This document shows, in pieces, positions 42,768 through 51,944 of a DNA stretch of 54,853 bases. Both the position numbers and the translations under genes were made by a program. The DNA lies in NCBI GenBank assembly GCA_025459175.1, contig JALORC010000037.1:1-54853 (forward strand), read 5' to 3'. Each line of letters opens with the position of its first letter. Position 1 is the stretch's first letter. Below the pieces are notes generated by a model that saw only the letters and a list, made by a program, of their open reading frames with translations, had not been told where the DNA came from and ran no database searches. Source of the stretch: Planctomycetota bacterium. Lineage in GTDB: Bacteria; Planctomycetota; UBA1135; UBA2386.

Positions 42768-43934
42768 ATGAGCCTCTCGTCCCAGGGCAATACCACCGCC
42801 GGCGGTGCACTGCCGGTTCTCAACGTCGCGATGGTCGGGCATGCCTTCATGGGCCGTGCCCACGGCAATGCCTGGCGACAGGCCAACCGGTTCTTCGACC
42901 TGCCGTTCCGCGTCGTGCCGAAGGTCCTCGTCGGTCGCCACGCCGAACGGGCCGCTGCCGCCGCCCACAAGCTCGGCTTCGAGCACGCGACCACCGACCT
43001 CGACGCGGTGCTCGCGGACCCGGCGATCCAGGTCGTCGACGTGGCGACGCCGAACGACAGCCACCATGACATCACGATGGCGGCGTTGCGGGCGAAGAAG
43101 CACGTGCTGTGCGAGAAGCCGCTGGCGATGACGCTGGTGCAGGCGAAGGCGATGGCGGCCCTGGCGAAGAAGCAGAAGGTGCGGGTCGGTCTGTGGCACA
43201 ACTACCGCCGCGCGCCGGCGGTGCAGCTGGCTGCGCGGATGATCGCGCGCGGCGACCTCGGCGCCATCCGCCAGGTGCGCGCGGTGTACCTGCAGGACTG
43301 GCTCGCCGATGCGTCGGTGCCGGCGAGCTGGCGCACCAGCCGGAAGCTGTGTGGCAGCGGCGCCCACGGCGACCTCAACGCGCACCTGATCGACCTGACG
43401 CGGGCGTTGACCGGGCTCGAGTTCGAGTCGGTGTGCGGCGTGCAGCAGACGTTCACCAAGGAGCGTCCGGACGGTGCTGGCGGCAAGGCGAAGGTCGATG
43501 TCGACGACGCGTTCCTGTTCCTGGCGAAGTTCAAGGGCGGCGCGATCGGCAGCTACGAGGCGACGCGCGCCGCCCCGGGGCGCAAGAACCACAACTGCAT
43601 CGAGATCAGCGGCGAGAAGGGTTCGATCCGCTGGAACCTCGAACGCATGAACGAGCTCGAGGTGTTCCTGCTCGACGAGCCGCGCGACGCCCAGGGCTTC
43701 CGCACCGTGATGTGCATGGACAGCGTGCACCCGTATGCCGCCAACTGGTGGCCGGACGGGCACATCGTCGGCTACGAGCACACGTTCGTGCACCACGTCG
43801 TCGACTTCGTGACCGCGCTGCACGCCGGCAGCGCGTTCGCCCCGAACTTCGACGACGGCGTGGCCGTGCAGGCCGTGCTCGAAGCGGCGTCGACGGCTGC
43901 CCGGTCCGGCAGCTGGGTCAAGGTCCCGCGCTGA
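42768..43934 (+). CDS. Gfo/Idh/MocA family oxidoreductase
   Basis: This 388-residue NAD(P)-dependent sugar or inositol oxidoreductase has an N-terminal Rossmann domain opening VAMVGHAFMGRAHGNAW, the family's VLCEKPLAMT motif near residues 112-121, and a C-terminal alpha/beta domain with GAHGDLNAHLIDLTRAL. The EKP lysine and the GDLNAHLID His/Asp are the usual catalytic positions. It is cytoplasmic. It is followed by a sugar isomerase gene, and together they look like a small carbohydrate catabolic unit. The exact sugar is unknown. Confidence 0.92.
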   Translation: MSLSSQGNTTAGGALPVLNVAMVGHAFMGRAHGNAWRQANRFFDLPFRVVPKVLVGRHAERAAAAAHKLGFEHATTDLDAVLADPAIQVVDVATPNDSHHDITMAALRAKKHVLCEKPLAMTLVQAKAMAALAKKQKVRVGLWHNYRRAPAVQLAARMIARGDLGAIRQVRAVYLQDWLADASVPASWRTSRKLCGSGAHGDLNAHLIDLTRALTGLEFESVCGVQQTFTKERPDGAGGKAKVDVDDAFLFLAKFKGGAIGSYEATRAAPGRKNHNCIEISGEKGSIRWNLERMNELEVFLLDEPRDAQGFRTVMCMDSVHPYAANWWPDGHIVGYEHTFVHHVVDFVTALHAGSAFAPNFDDGVAVQAVLEAASTAARSGSWVKVPR

Positions 43935-43941
43935 ATCCCGT

Positions 43942-43989
43942 CCCCTGAGCCCCTGAGCCCCTGAGCCCCAGAGTCCAAGAGCCCCCGAG
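43942..43989 (+). repeat. 8-bp tandem repeat between oxidoreductase and isomerase genes
   Basis: CCCCTGAG occurs three times exactly (43942-43965), followed by three degraded copies (CCCCAGAG, TCCAAGAG, CCCCCGAG). It fills most of the 62-nt gap between the two genes and ends 7 nt before the next start. Confidence 0.8.
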
Positions 43990-43996
43990 CACTCCC

Positions 43997-45043
43997 ATGA
44001 TGAAAGGTCCCGGCATCTTCCTGGCGCAGTTCATGAGCGACCAGGCCCCGCTCCATCGTTTCGACTCGGCCTGCAAGTGGGCCGCCGGCCTCGACTACAC
44101 CGGCGTACAGGTGCCGTCGTGGGATCCGCGCTGCCTCGACCTGAAGAAGGCGGCGGCGAGCAAGGCCTACTGCGACGACCTGCGCGGCACGGCGGCGGCG
44201 GCGGGCGTGCAGATCAGCGAACTCAGCACCCATCTGCAGGGCCAGCTGGTCGCGGTGCACCCGGCCTACGCGTCGATGTTCCAGGTGTTCGCGCCGCCGG
44301 AGGTCAATACCGCCGAGGCGATGCACCGCTACGGCACCGAGCAGGTCAAGCTGTGCCTGCAGGCCAGCAAACACCTCGGGCTGTCGGCGATGCCGACGTT
44401 CAGCGGCGCGCTGATGTGGCACACGGTCTACCCGTGGCCGCAGCGGCCCGCCGGTCTGGTCGAGGAGGGGTTCAAGGAGCTGGCCAGGCGCTGGCGGCCG
44501 ATCCTCGACTACGCCGAGGACCAGGGCGTCGACTGCGCGTTCGAGGTGCACCCGGGCGAGGACCTGCACGACGGGGCGTCGTACGAGGCGTTCCTCGACC
44601 ACGTCGACGAGCATGCGCGGGCGTGCCTGTTGTACGACCCGAGCCACTTCGTGCTGCAGCAGCTCGACTACCTCGAGTACATCGAGCTCTACCACGAGCG
44701 CATCAAGTGCTTCCACGTCAAGGACGCCGAGTTCCGCCCGAACGGCCGCACCGGTGTCTACGGCGGCTACCAGGCCTGGCAGAACCGCGCCGGCCGCTTC
44801 CGATCGACCGGCGACGGCCAGGTCGACTTCACGTCGATCTTCAGCTTGCTGACCAAGTACGGCTACGAGGGCTGGGCCACGATCGAGTGGGAGTGCTGCT
44901 TCAAGGACAGTCAGCAGGGCGCCGAGGAAGGCGCGCCGTTCATCGCCAAGCACATGATCCGGCCGCCGTCGCGCGCGTTCGACGACTTCGCCGGCGGCAA
45001 GGTCGACCGCGCGGCGGTGCGGCGGGCGCTGGGGCTCGAGTGA
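43997..45043 (+). CDS. sugar phosphate isomerase/epimerase (AP endonuclease 2 fold)
   Basis: This 348-residue TIM-barrel protein belongs to the xylose-isomerase-like family. Metal-site candidates are Glu in CAFEVHPGED, Asp/His in LLYDPSHFVLQ, His in KCFHVKDAEF, and Glu near the end in ATIEWECCF. Characterised relatives interconvert ketoses or act on inositol derivatives, and often work with Gfo/Idh/MocA oxidoreductases like the one just upstream. ATG 43997 is used; the next codon is also ATG. The substrate is unknown. Confidence 0.9.
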   Translation: MMKGPGIFLAQFMSDQAPLHRFDSACKWAAGLDYTGVQVPSWDPRCLDLKKAAASKAYCDDLRGTAAAAGVQISELSTHLQGQLVAVHPAYASMFQVFAPPEVNTAEAMHRYGTEQVKLCLQASKHLGLSAMPTFSGALMWHTVYPWPQRPAGLVEEGFKELARRWRPILDYAEDQGVDCAFEVHPGEDLHDGASYEAFLDHVDEHARACLLYDPSHFVLQQLDYLEYIELYHERIKCFHVKDAEFRPNGRTGVYGGYQAWQNRAGRFRSTGDGQVDFTSIFSLLTKYGYEGWATIEWECCFKDSQQGAEEGAPFIAKHMIRPPSRAFDDFAGGKVDRAAVRRALGLE

Positions 45044-45062
45044 GCGGCGGGTGGAGCCGAAC

Positions 45063-45938
45063 GTGAGTCCGACGTCGAGTCCGGAACCGAGCGCCGACTA
45101 CGACCCGCCGCGCAGCACCTGTCCGTTGTGCGGCGGTGGACCGCTGCGCCGGCGGCTGCGCGACTTCCGCGGCCACGGCATCGACGGCTGCACGGCGTGC
45201 GGCGTCGAGTTCATGAACCCGCAGTACAGCGACGACTCGTTGCGGCGCTTCTACGCCGGCTACACGTGTGGCCTGCACCACGAGGGCGACACCAGCCATC
45301 GCCGCAACCCGGAGGTGCGGCGGCTCGGCAAGCGGCGCACGTTGGAACTGATCGCCTCGCACGCGCCCGGCCGGCGCATCCTGATGGTCGGCTGCGGCGA
45401 CGGGCTCGAGCTGCAGGAAGCGCTCGCCACCGGCTGGCAGCCGGAGGGCTACGACGTCGATCCGAAGGCCACCGCCGCGATCGCCGAGCGCCTCGGGGTG
45501 CCCGTGCACTGCGGCGAGTTCCACGACCTGCTCGCTCGCACCGGCGGCTACGACGCGATCTTCCTCGACCAGGTCATCGAGCACCCGAAGGACCCGGGCC
45601 GCTACCTCGACACCTGCCATGCACTGCTCCGACCGGGCGGGGTGCTGTTCCTCGGCATGCCGAACCTCGGCTCGATCAGCAACCGGCTGAAGACGTTCGC
45701 CGATCGCCTGCGACTGCGGTCGCGGCCGGCGCGGCACTACAACACCCGTCACCACCTGACCTTCTTCCGCCCGTCGGTGCTCAGCAAGCTGCTGCGCGAG
45801 CGCTACGGCATGGCGGTGCTGTGCGTGCGCAGTTCGATGAAGCCGCAGCGCAGTCAGGTGGCGGCGCTGTTCCATCGCCTCGGCACGGTGTTCGACAGCA
45901 GCTTCCTGGTGATCGCGCGCCGGCACCGGCTGGGCTGA
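45063..45938 (+). CDS. zinc-ribbon class I SAM methyltransferase
   Basis: This 291-residue protein has an N-terminal Cys4 zinc-binding segment (CPLCGG, Cys20 and Cys23; CTACG, Cys43 and Cys46). A SAM-binding domain follows, with ILMVGCGDGLE near 106-116 and IFLDQVIEHPKDPGRY, LLRPGGVLFLGMPN after it. Such Cys4 methyltransferases usually modify sugars of surface polysaccharides. The GTG at 45063 follows GGTGGAG by 6 nt; GTG 45051 is an in-frame alternative. It starts 19 nt after the isomerase stop and probably shares its transcript. Confidence 0.85.
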   Translation: MSPTSSPEPSADYDPPRSTCPLCGGGPLRRRLRDFRGHGIDGCTACGVEFMNPQYSDDSLRRFYAGYTCGLHHEGDTSHRRNPEVRRLGKRRTLELIASHAPGRRILMVGCGDGLELQEALATGWQPEGYDVDPKATAAIAERLGVPVHCGEFHDLLARTGGYDAIFLDQVIEHPKDPGRYLDTCHALLRPGGVLFLGMPNLGSISNRLKTFADRLRLRSRPARHYNTRHHLTFFRPSVLSKLLRERYGMAVLCVRSSMKPQRSQVAALFHRLGTVFDSSFLVIARRHRLG

Positions 45939-45958
45939 ACCACGGACCCATCCACCAC

Positions 45959-45992
45959 GAGATCGACGCAACGGGCCCCGCTGCGTCGTCTC
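45959..45992. terminator. bidirectional terminator hairpin
   Basis: Between two convergent genes, GAGA-T-CGACGCA (45959-45970) pairs with TGCGTCG-TCTC (45982-45992) with one bulged T, and an inner CGG/CCG extends the stem. No long T-run is seen on either side. Confidence 0.5.
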
Positions 45993-46022
45993 CTCGGACG
46001 CCCTGGCCGCGGCCGGCGACGG

Positions 46023-48533
46023 CTACAGGATGCGCTCGTGCACCGCCGGCGTGAACATCGCCGCGGTGTTCAGCAGCAGCCCCTGCGCATACAGGTCGAA
46101 GCCGAGCAGCCCCGCTTGCGCGGGCACGGGGAAGGTCGCGACGCCGGTGCCGCCGGGGGCCGGGAACACCATCGGCGCCAGCAGCACGGCCGTGGTCATG
46201 TCGATCTGCAGGGTGCCGCCGATGCCCGGCACGCGCAGCGGTGTGGGCCGGGCCGCCAGCGTGAGGATCGGGATGCCCAGCGTGTTGCCCGTGGCGATAC
46301 CCGGATCGTGGGCGAGCCGCAGCTGCAGCTGGCCACCGGGCGTCGGCACCGCGATCGAGCTCGCGGATCGCTGGTGGTTGAGGTAGTGCTGCGTCGACAG
46401 CCCCAACACGCCGACCGGATCGACATCGCCGTCGCCGTCGAGGTCGGCGGCGCCGGCGGCCGAGAATTCGGTCGAGCCGACGCGGGTGGTGCCGGAGTTG
46501 ACGAAGTTGCCGCTGCCGTCGTTCAGCCACAGCTGCGGCGGGCCGCCGAGCTGCAGCAGGTCCTGATCCCCGTCCCCGTCCCAGTCGGCGAACCACGGCT
46601 TCAACAACGAAGCGCCGAACACACCCTGGATCACCTGGCCGGGCGCGAAGCTGCCGTTGTTGTTGACGAACATCTGGCCGTCGCCGTAGCCGCCGGTGAA
46701 GAGGTCAGGGTCCCCATCCCCGTCGATGTCCGCCAGACGGATGCCGACGCTCGTGGTCCAGAAGCCCGGCAGCGATGCGGCGCACGGATTGCCGACGGTG
46801 AAGCCGCCGCTGCCGTCGTTGACGAGCAGCACGTTGCACGGTGCCGGCAGCACCGTCACCAGCAGGTCGAGGTCCTGATCGCCGTCGAAGTCGGCGATGC
46901 CCGGCTTGGTCGAGGCGGCGGTGCCGGTCAGCAGGGTGACCGGCGGTGCGAACGTTCCGGCGCCGAGGCTGCGCAGCAACCGGAGCTCGCCGCTGCCGCC
47001 GCTCGAGCCGGTGCTCCACAGCAGATCCTCGCGCTGGTCGCCGTCGAGGTCGGCAAGGCCCGCCAGGTGCACGTAGCCGAAGCCCGGCTGCGGCACCGCG
47101 GTGAACGTGAAGCCGGGGTCGTGGCGCAGCACCAAGAGGCCACCGGCGGATTCGCCGGCCGCCACCACGAGATCGCGATCGCCATCGCCGTCCAGGTCGG
47201 CGGCGCGCACCCGCGGCAGCGTGAACGGCACGGCGACCGGCACCGTCGACCACGCACCGGCGCCGAGATTGCGACGCACCAGCACCAGGTTGGTGTCCTG
47301 CTGCACCAGGTCGATGCGGTCGTCACCATCGAGGTCGTCCACGTCCTCGGTGAAGCCGCGTTCGGCCAACGGCGTGAAGGCGCGCCGCTGGAGCACCGGA
47401 TCGAAGGCGAGGCCGCCCGGGCCGCCGTAGGCCACGGCGAGGCTGCGGTTGGTGACCGCGAACAGCAGGTCCTGGATGCCGTCCTGGTTCGCGTCGCCCG
47501 CGGCGATCACGTTCGCTGCCGCGACGGCTTCGCTGGTGAAGTTCGCGGGGCCGCCGTTCCGCAGCACGCGCAGGGCGCCGTCGACGACGATCGCCGCATC
47601 GAGATCCAGATCGCCATCGAGGTCTGCCAGCAGCGGGCGCTGGCCGGCCGCGGTGCCGGCCGTGGACACTGCCTGGGGCACGAACGTGGTGCCCGTGTTG
47701 CGCAGCACCAAGGTGCTGCCGTCGCTGCGCTGGGCCAGGGCATCCTGGTCGCCATCGCCGTCGAGATCGCCGGCGACCACGTGCCGGGCTGCCACCGCCG
47801 CCAGCGCGCCGCCGGCGAAGCCACCACTCTGGTTGGTCCAGCCGACCACGGCACCCGCGGCATCGACGACCAGCAGATCCAGGTCGGTGTCGCCGTCCAG
47901 ATCGGCGAACACCGGGGCCGTCACCGGCGTCGCCGGCAGCCCGTTCGCCACGGCCAGGAAGCCGAATGCGCCGTCGTGGCGGAGCAGCACGGCTGGTTGC
48001 GGCTGGCCGGCGGCGTTCCGGCCGGCCACCACGACGTCGCGGTCGCCATCCCCGTCGGCGTCGCCGACCGCCAGCAGCGCCTCGGCGAGGCCCGGCACCG
48101 GCTGCGAGCCCTGGACCAGGAACCCGCCGCTGCCGTTGTTGCGGAAGGTGGTGAAGCGCGTGGTCGGGGCCCCGAACTCGCTGCTCACCAGCAGCGCCGC
48201 ATCGAGGTCGCCGTCGCCATCGAGATCGGCCAAGGTGATGACGATGCGCGCCTGTACGCCGTTGCCGCCCAGCGCGGCGCCGAGCCCGGTCTCCTGCCAG
48301 ATGCCGGCCTGCCGTCGGTAGAGCAGCAGTTCGGTGCGCGACAGTGGAGCGAGGACCCGCGACACCATCAGGTCGAGGTCGCCATCGCCGTCGACATCGC
48401 CGGTGTCGCCGGACGCGATGCTCGTGGCCAGCAAGTACGACGGGCTGCGATGGGTGTCCCAGTCGAACTGGCGGAGTTGCGCGGCGGCGGTGGCGGCCAG
48501 GGTCAGCGCCGCCAACGGGAAGAGCAGATGCAT
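46023..48533 (-). CDS. secreted FG-GAP/VCBS repeat protein
   Basis: This 836-residue exported protein has a signal peptide (about residues 1-18). More than ten FG-GAP/VCBS calcium-loop motifs of the type DVDGDGDLDL occur through residues 35-690, so it should form one or more propellers. The final ~120 residues are a distinct module with PGIGGTLQIDM and FPVPAQAGLLGFDLYAQGL, resembling the end of the kelch protein at 12052-13695 and perhaps serving in sorting or anchoring. GAGG lies 6 nt before the ATG at 48533. The role is probably extracellular binding. Confidence 0.9.
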   Translation of the reverse strand: MHLLFPLAALTLAATAAAQLRQFDWDTHRSPSYLLATSIASGDTGDVDGDGDLDLMVSRVLAPLSRTELLLYRRQAGIWQETGLGAALGGNGVQARIVITLADLDGDGDLDAALLVSSEFGAPTTRFTTFRNNGSGGFLVQGSQPVPGLAEALLAVGDADGDGDRDVVVAGRNAAGQPQPAVLLRHDGAFGFLAVANGLPATPVTAPVFADLDGDTDLDLLVVDAAGAVVGWTNQSGGFAGGALAAVAARHVVAGDLDGDGDQDALAQRSDGSTLVLRNTGTTFVPQAVSTAGTAAGQRPLLADLDGDLDLDAAIVVDGALRVLRNGGPANFTSEAVAAANVIAAGDANQDGIQDLLFAVTNRSLAVAYGGPGGLAFDPVLQRRAFTPLAERGFTEDVDDLDGDDRIDLVQQDTNLVLVRRNLGAGAWSTVPVAVPFTLPRVRAADLDGDGDRDLVVAAGESAGGLLVLRHDPGFTFTAVPQPGFGYVHLAGLADLDGDQREDLLWSTGSSGGSGELRLLRSLGAGTFAPPVTLLTGTAASTKPGIADFDGDQDLDLLVTVLPAPCNVLLVNDGSGGFTVGNPCAASLPGFWTTSVGIRLADIDGDGDPDLFTGGYGDGQMFVNNNGSFAPGQVIQGVFGASLLKPWFADWDGDGDQDLLQLGGPPQLWLNDGSGNFVNSGTTRVGSTEFSAAGAADLDGDGDVDPVGVLGLSTQHYLNHQRSASSIAVPTPGGQLQLRLAHDPGIATGNTLGIPILTLAARPTPLRVPGIGGTLQIDMTTAVLLAPMVFPAPGGTGVATFPVPAQAGLLGFDLYAQGLLLNTAAMFTPAVHERIL

Positions 48534-48633
48534 GGGGGACCTCGTCGGGTGAGAACACGGGCCAGGAACTGCCCGTTGCCGTCGCTGCAGTCTACCCAGG
48601 CGTGGTCCGCACAACTGGCTCGCGGCCCGTCGT

Positions 48634-51207
48634 TCAGCGCCCCGCCACCAGCATGCGCAGCGGGCGCACGCCGAGTGCCGCGTCGCGCCAGGTGACCGGT
48701 CGCGCGGCGCGGGCGCTGGCGCGGGTGCCGAGTGGTCCGGTCAGCCACGAGCCGCCGCGCACCGCGCGCAGGTCGCTCGGCGTGTGGTCGAACTTCGCCT
48801 GGCGCCGGCCGTCGCCGCGGCGCGCCACCGAGTCGGCGTGGGCCAGCAGCTCGTCGGCGCACCATTCGGCGACGTTGCCGTGCAGGTCGAACAGGCCGAA
48901 CGCGTTCGCCGCCAACTGGGCCACCTGGTGCGGGCCGCTGTCGAGCCAGCCGTGGGCTGCCGCCGCGACCGGATCCGAGCCGTTGCACCACGGCGTGCGC
49001 GCGCCGGCGCGGCACGCGTGTTCCCACTGCGCCTCGCTCGGCAGATCGAGCCCGTAGCGGCTCAGCACGTAGCTCGCTTCGCCGTGGTCGATGCCGGTGG
49101 CCGGCAGGTTCGGATCGCCGAGCCGCGCGCCCGGCCCCAGCAGCCGGCTCCACTGCGCCGCCGTCAGCTCGGTGCGCGCGAGCAGGAACGGCGACAACAT
49201 CGCCTGCCCGCCTTGCAGTTCGTCGTCGGCCGCGAACGGGTCGTCGAGGTCCATGCCGGGCTGGCCGCGGCGCGCACCGAGCTGCACGCGCGCGCCGGGC
49301 AGCAGCACCAGCACGATGCCGGTGCCGGCGTCGCAGCGCAGCTCGCCGTCGGTGCCGCGTTCGGGCAGTGGGTAGTCGACCGCGTGGCTGGCGAGGTCGA
49401 GGAACTCCCACAACAGCGTGCGCGGATGGCAGCCGAGCGGCACCAGCCCCGGCTGCGGCACCAGCACCAGACCGCGGTAGTCGCGGGCCGCGGCCACGCC
49501 GTCGCTCTTGCGCACGGCGGCGATCGCCTGGTCCCAGGCGGCGGCATGGCGTTCCATCGCCGGCCCGATCACCGACGTCGACAGCTGCCGGCGGCGCAGC
49601 GTGCGCTGCAGCGGGCCGTCCGCGCCGAGGAAGCGCTGCAGCTGCGCGTCGAGCCGTTCGAGGGCGCGCCGCAGATGGCGAACGGTCTCGTCGCCGGCGT
49701 CGCTGCCGTCCTGCACGATCGCGCGCAGCCGTTCCTGCAGCGTCTGCTGCTCGTGCTGCAGCGGTTCCCCGTGCCGTTGCAGCCATTGCTCGTAGTCGGC
49801 GGCGTGCTGCGGCCACGGCGGCGGCAGCTGCTGCTCGGCGGCGATCGCGGCGGCCAGTCGTTCCTCGTTGGCGAGCAGTCGGTAGCCCTTGTCGGCGCGC
49901 TCGGCGGCGAACGCCCGCATCCGTTCGGCCTCCTGCGCCTGCTCGCGCGCGTAGCGCAGCGCCGACCACATGCCGCCGAACGCGGCGCACAGCCCTAGCG
50001 CCACGATCGCGGCCGCGATCGACTGCGCGCGGTGGCGGCGCACGAACTTGCGCAGCCGGTACCAGCGCGTCGGTTGCACGACCTGCACCGGCTCGTCGTT
50101 CAGGTGGCGCCGCAGGTCGGCCAGCAGCTCGTCGACCGAGCCGTAGCGTTCGTCGCGCGACTTGGCGAGCGCCTTCATCGTGATGCTGTCCAGATCGCCG
50201 CGCAGCGCGGCGCGGCGCTGGTTCGGCGCCGCTTCGCTCGGCAGCGGCGGCCGGTAGGTGGCGACCACCGCGGCGATGCCGGCGAGGCCCTGGGCGCGCA
50301 GCGTCACGCCGGGGATCGGCAGCTGGTCGGTCAGCAGTTCGTAGAGCTGCACGCCGAGCGCGTAGACATCGGCGCGGGTGTCGAGGTCGGCGGCGCGCCC
50401 TGCCGCCTGCTCCGGGCTCATGAACTCGGGCGTGCCCATCAGCGTGCCCTGGAACGTCATCGCGCCGCCCTGCAGCAGCGGCGCGTCCATCGACTTGGCG
50501 ATGCCGAAGTCGATGATCTTCGGGCACGGGCGCCCGGTCGGATCGGCGACCAGCACGTTGTTGGAGCTGAGGTCCCGGTGCAGCACGGCCTTCTGGTGCG
50601 CGTGCTTCATCGCCTCCAGCACCTGCAGGAACAGCGCCAATCGCGCGCGCAGCGGCAGTCGCTGCTTGCGGCAGAACGCGGCGAGCGGCGGGCCCTCGAC
50701 CAGTTCCATGACGAAGAACGGGCGGCCCTTCGGCGTCGTGCCGGCATCGATCAGGCGGGCGATGCCGGGGTGGTCCATGCGATTGAGCGCCTGCCGTTCG
50801 GCGGTGAAGCGGGCCAGGATCTCGCGCGAGTCCATGCCCGGGTTCAGCACCTTGACGGCGACCGGCCGACGGATCGGCTCCTGTTGCTCGGCGCGGTAGA
50901 CGGTGCCGAAGCCGCCGCGGCCGAGCACCGCGAGCAACAGGTACGGACCGAGTCGCTGCGGCAGCGCGAACGGATCGAGGGCGGGTTCGGCGGTGCCGGC
51001 ACCGCCGCCGGTGCTGATCACCGTCAACGGGGTCTCGACCCCGGACTCGGCGAGCCAGGCGCGGATCGTGCGCGCGTGCTCGGGGTGCTCGGCCAGCAAC
51101 CCGCGCAGCGCGAGCTCGCGCCGTTCGTCGTCGCCCTCGAGGATCGACAGCACGGCGTCCTCGATCGCCTGCGGCAGGCTGCCCGCGCGCGGCTGCCGGT
51201 CGTTCAT
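48634..51207 (-). CDS. Ser/Thr protein kinase with membrane helix and FGE-sulfatase-like domain
   Basis: This 857-residue receptor-type kinase has GRGGFG at 96-101, VAVK with Lys119, HRDLSSNN at 210-217, DFG at 233-235 and GTPEFMSPEQA in the activation region. Ser replaces the Lys normal in Ser/Thr kinase catalytic loops (HRDLK). A membrane helix lies near 394-414, then a coiled-coil region, and the C-terminal ~200 residues (LARTELTAAQWSRLL, LPSEAQWEHACRAG, DLHGNVAEWCADEL, AVRGGSW) are formylglycine-generating-enzyme / C-type-lectin-like. The layout suggests an external sensor and a cytoplasmic kinase. It starts 10 nt after the DUF3365 gene stop, so both share an operon. Confidence 0.93.
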   Translation of the reverse strand: MNDRQPRAGSLPQAIEDAVLSILEGDDERRELALRGLLAEHPEHARTIRAWLAESGVETPLTVISTGGGAGTAEPALDPFALPQRLGPYLLLAVLGRGGFGTVYRAEQQEPIRRPVAVKVLNPGMDSREILARFTAERQALNRMDHPGIARLIDAGTTPKGRPFFVMELVEGPPLAAFCRKQRLPLRARLALFLQVLEAMKHAHQKAVLHRDLSSNNVLVADPTGRPCPKIIDFGIAKSMDAPLLQGGAMTFQGTLMGTPEFMSPEQAAGRAADLDTRADVYALGVQLYELLTDQLPIPGVTLRAQGLAGIAAVVATYRPPLPSEAAPNQRRAALRGDLDSITMKALAKSRDERYGSVDELLADLRRHLNDEPVQVVQPTRWYRLRKFVRRHRAQSIAAAIVALGLCAAFGGMWSALRYAREQAQEAERMRAFAAERADKGYRLLANEERLAAAIAAEQQLPPPWPQHAADYEQWLQRHGEPLQHEQQTLQERLRAIVQDGSDAGDETVRHLRRALERLDAQLQRFLGADGPLQRTLRRRQLSTSVIGPAMERHAAAWDQAIAAVRKSDGVAAARDYRGLVLVPQPGLVPLGCHPRTLLWEFLDLASHAVDYPLPERGTDGELRCDAGTGIVLVLLPGARVQLGARRGQPGMDLDDPFAADDELQGGQAMLSPFLLARTELTAAQWSRLLGPGARLGDPNLPATGIDHGEASYVLSRYGLDLPSEAQWEHACRAGARTPWCNGSDPVAAAAHGWLDSGPHQVAQLAANAFGLFDLHGNVAEWCADELLAHADSVARRGDGRRQAKFDHTPSDLRAVRGGSWLTGPLGTRASARAARPVTWRDAALGVRPLRMLVAGR

Positions 51208-51217
51208 CGGCGTGCGT

Positions 51218-51820
51218 TCATGGCGCCTTCGGCACCTCGATCCAGAACCAGCCGCGGCGTTCGCCCGCGGCGAAGCCGGTGGCGCGATCGTCCGGGTAGA
51301 GCCGCTGCAGCGCTTCCGTCACGCCCTCGGCGAGCTGGTCTGGCTGGCCGTGGCATTGCACGCACATCGGCTGCAGCAGGATCGGTTGCAGCACGCCGAA
51401 CTCGCCGGCCGGGCCGGCGAAGAACTTCGGCGCGTCGTCGCCGCCGAGGGCGGTCTTGGCCCAGCCCGGCGGTCGGTTGTCGGGCGAGCGCAGTCGGTGC
51501 GAGGTGCGGCCCAGGCGCACGCCGTGCTCGGCGGCGACCTCGGCCGCCAGTTCCGGCGCGCGCACCTTGCAGACCGAGATCGCGGCGCGGGTGCCGTGGG
51601 TGTCGATCGCCTTGGTCAGCTCGCCGAGCAGCCGCTGCGCGAGGGCGCCCCGGGCCCGGTCGGCGTGTGCCAGTTGCGCCTGTTGGGCCGGTGCCAGCGC
51701 GGCCGCGGCCACCTGCGGCCACGGCGGCGCGGCCGGCGCGGGGTCGGCGGTGGTCGGGTCACTGCTGCAGGCCGCAGCCCACAGCAGCGGCACGGCGAGC
51801 AGGCGTGGCAGGGCGGGCAT
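51218..51820 (-). CDS. DUF3365 haem-binding lipoprotein
   Basis: This 200-residue lipoprotein (lipid Cys18 in WAAACSS) carries a DUF3365 / Tll0287-like domain. A c-type haem motif CVQCH is at 153-157, and AISVCKVRAPELA and RTSHRLRSPDNRPPGW are typical of the domain. Relatives bind haem outside the cytoplasm and may sense redox state or gases. It precedes the receptor-like kinase in the same operon, so it could supply the signal for that kinase; that link is inference. Confidence 0.85.
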   Translation of the reverse strand: MPALPRLLAVPLLWAAACSSDPTTADPAPAAPPWPQVAAAALAPAQQAQLAHADRARGALAQRLLGELTKAIDTHGTRAAISVCKVRAPELAAEVAAEHGVRLGRTSHRLRSPDNRPPGWAKTALGGDDAPKFFAGPAGEFGVLQPILLQPMCVQCHGQPDQLAEGVTEALQRLYPDDRATGFAAGERRGWFWIEVPKAP

Positions 51821-51944
51821 CGCTACAGCGAAGCACGCTGACCGGCCGCCGGCAATGCGATACCGGCGTCAGGCCAACCGAGGAATCTGCACCTTCGGCG
51901 TGCGCCTGCGCCCCGCTGGTTCTTGCAGAGCAACGAGAACCCCA

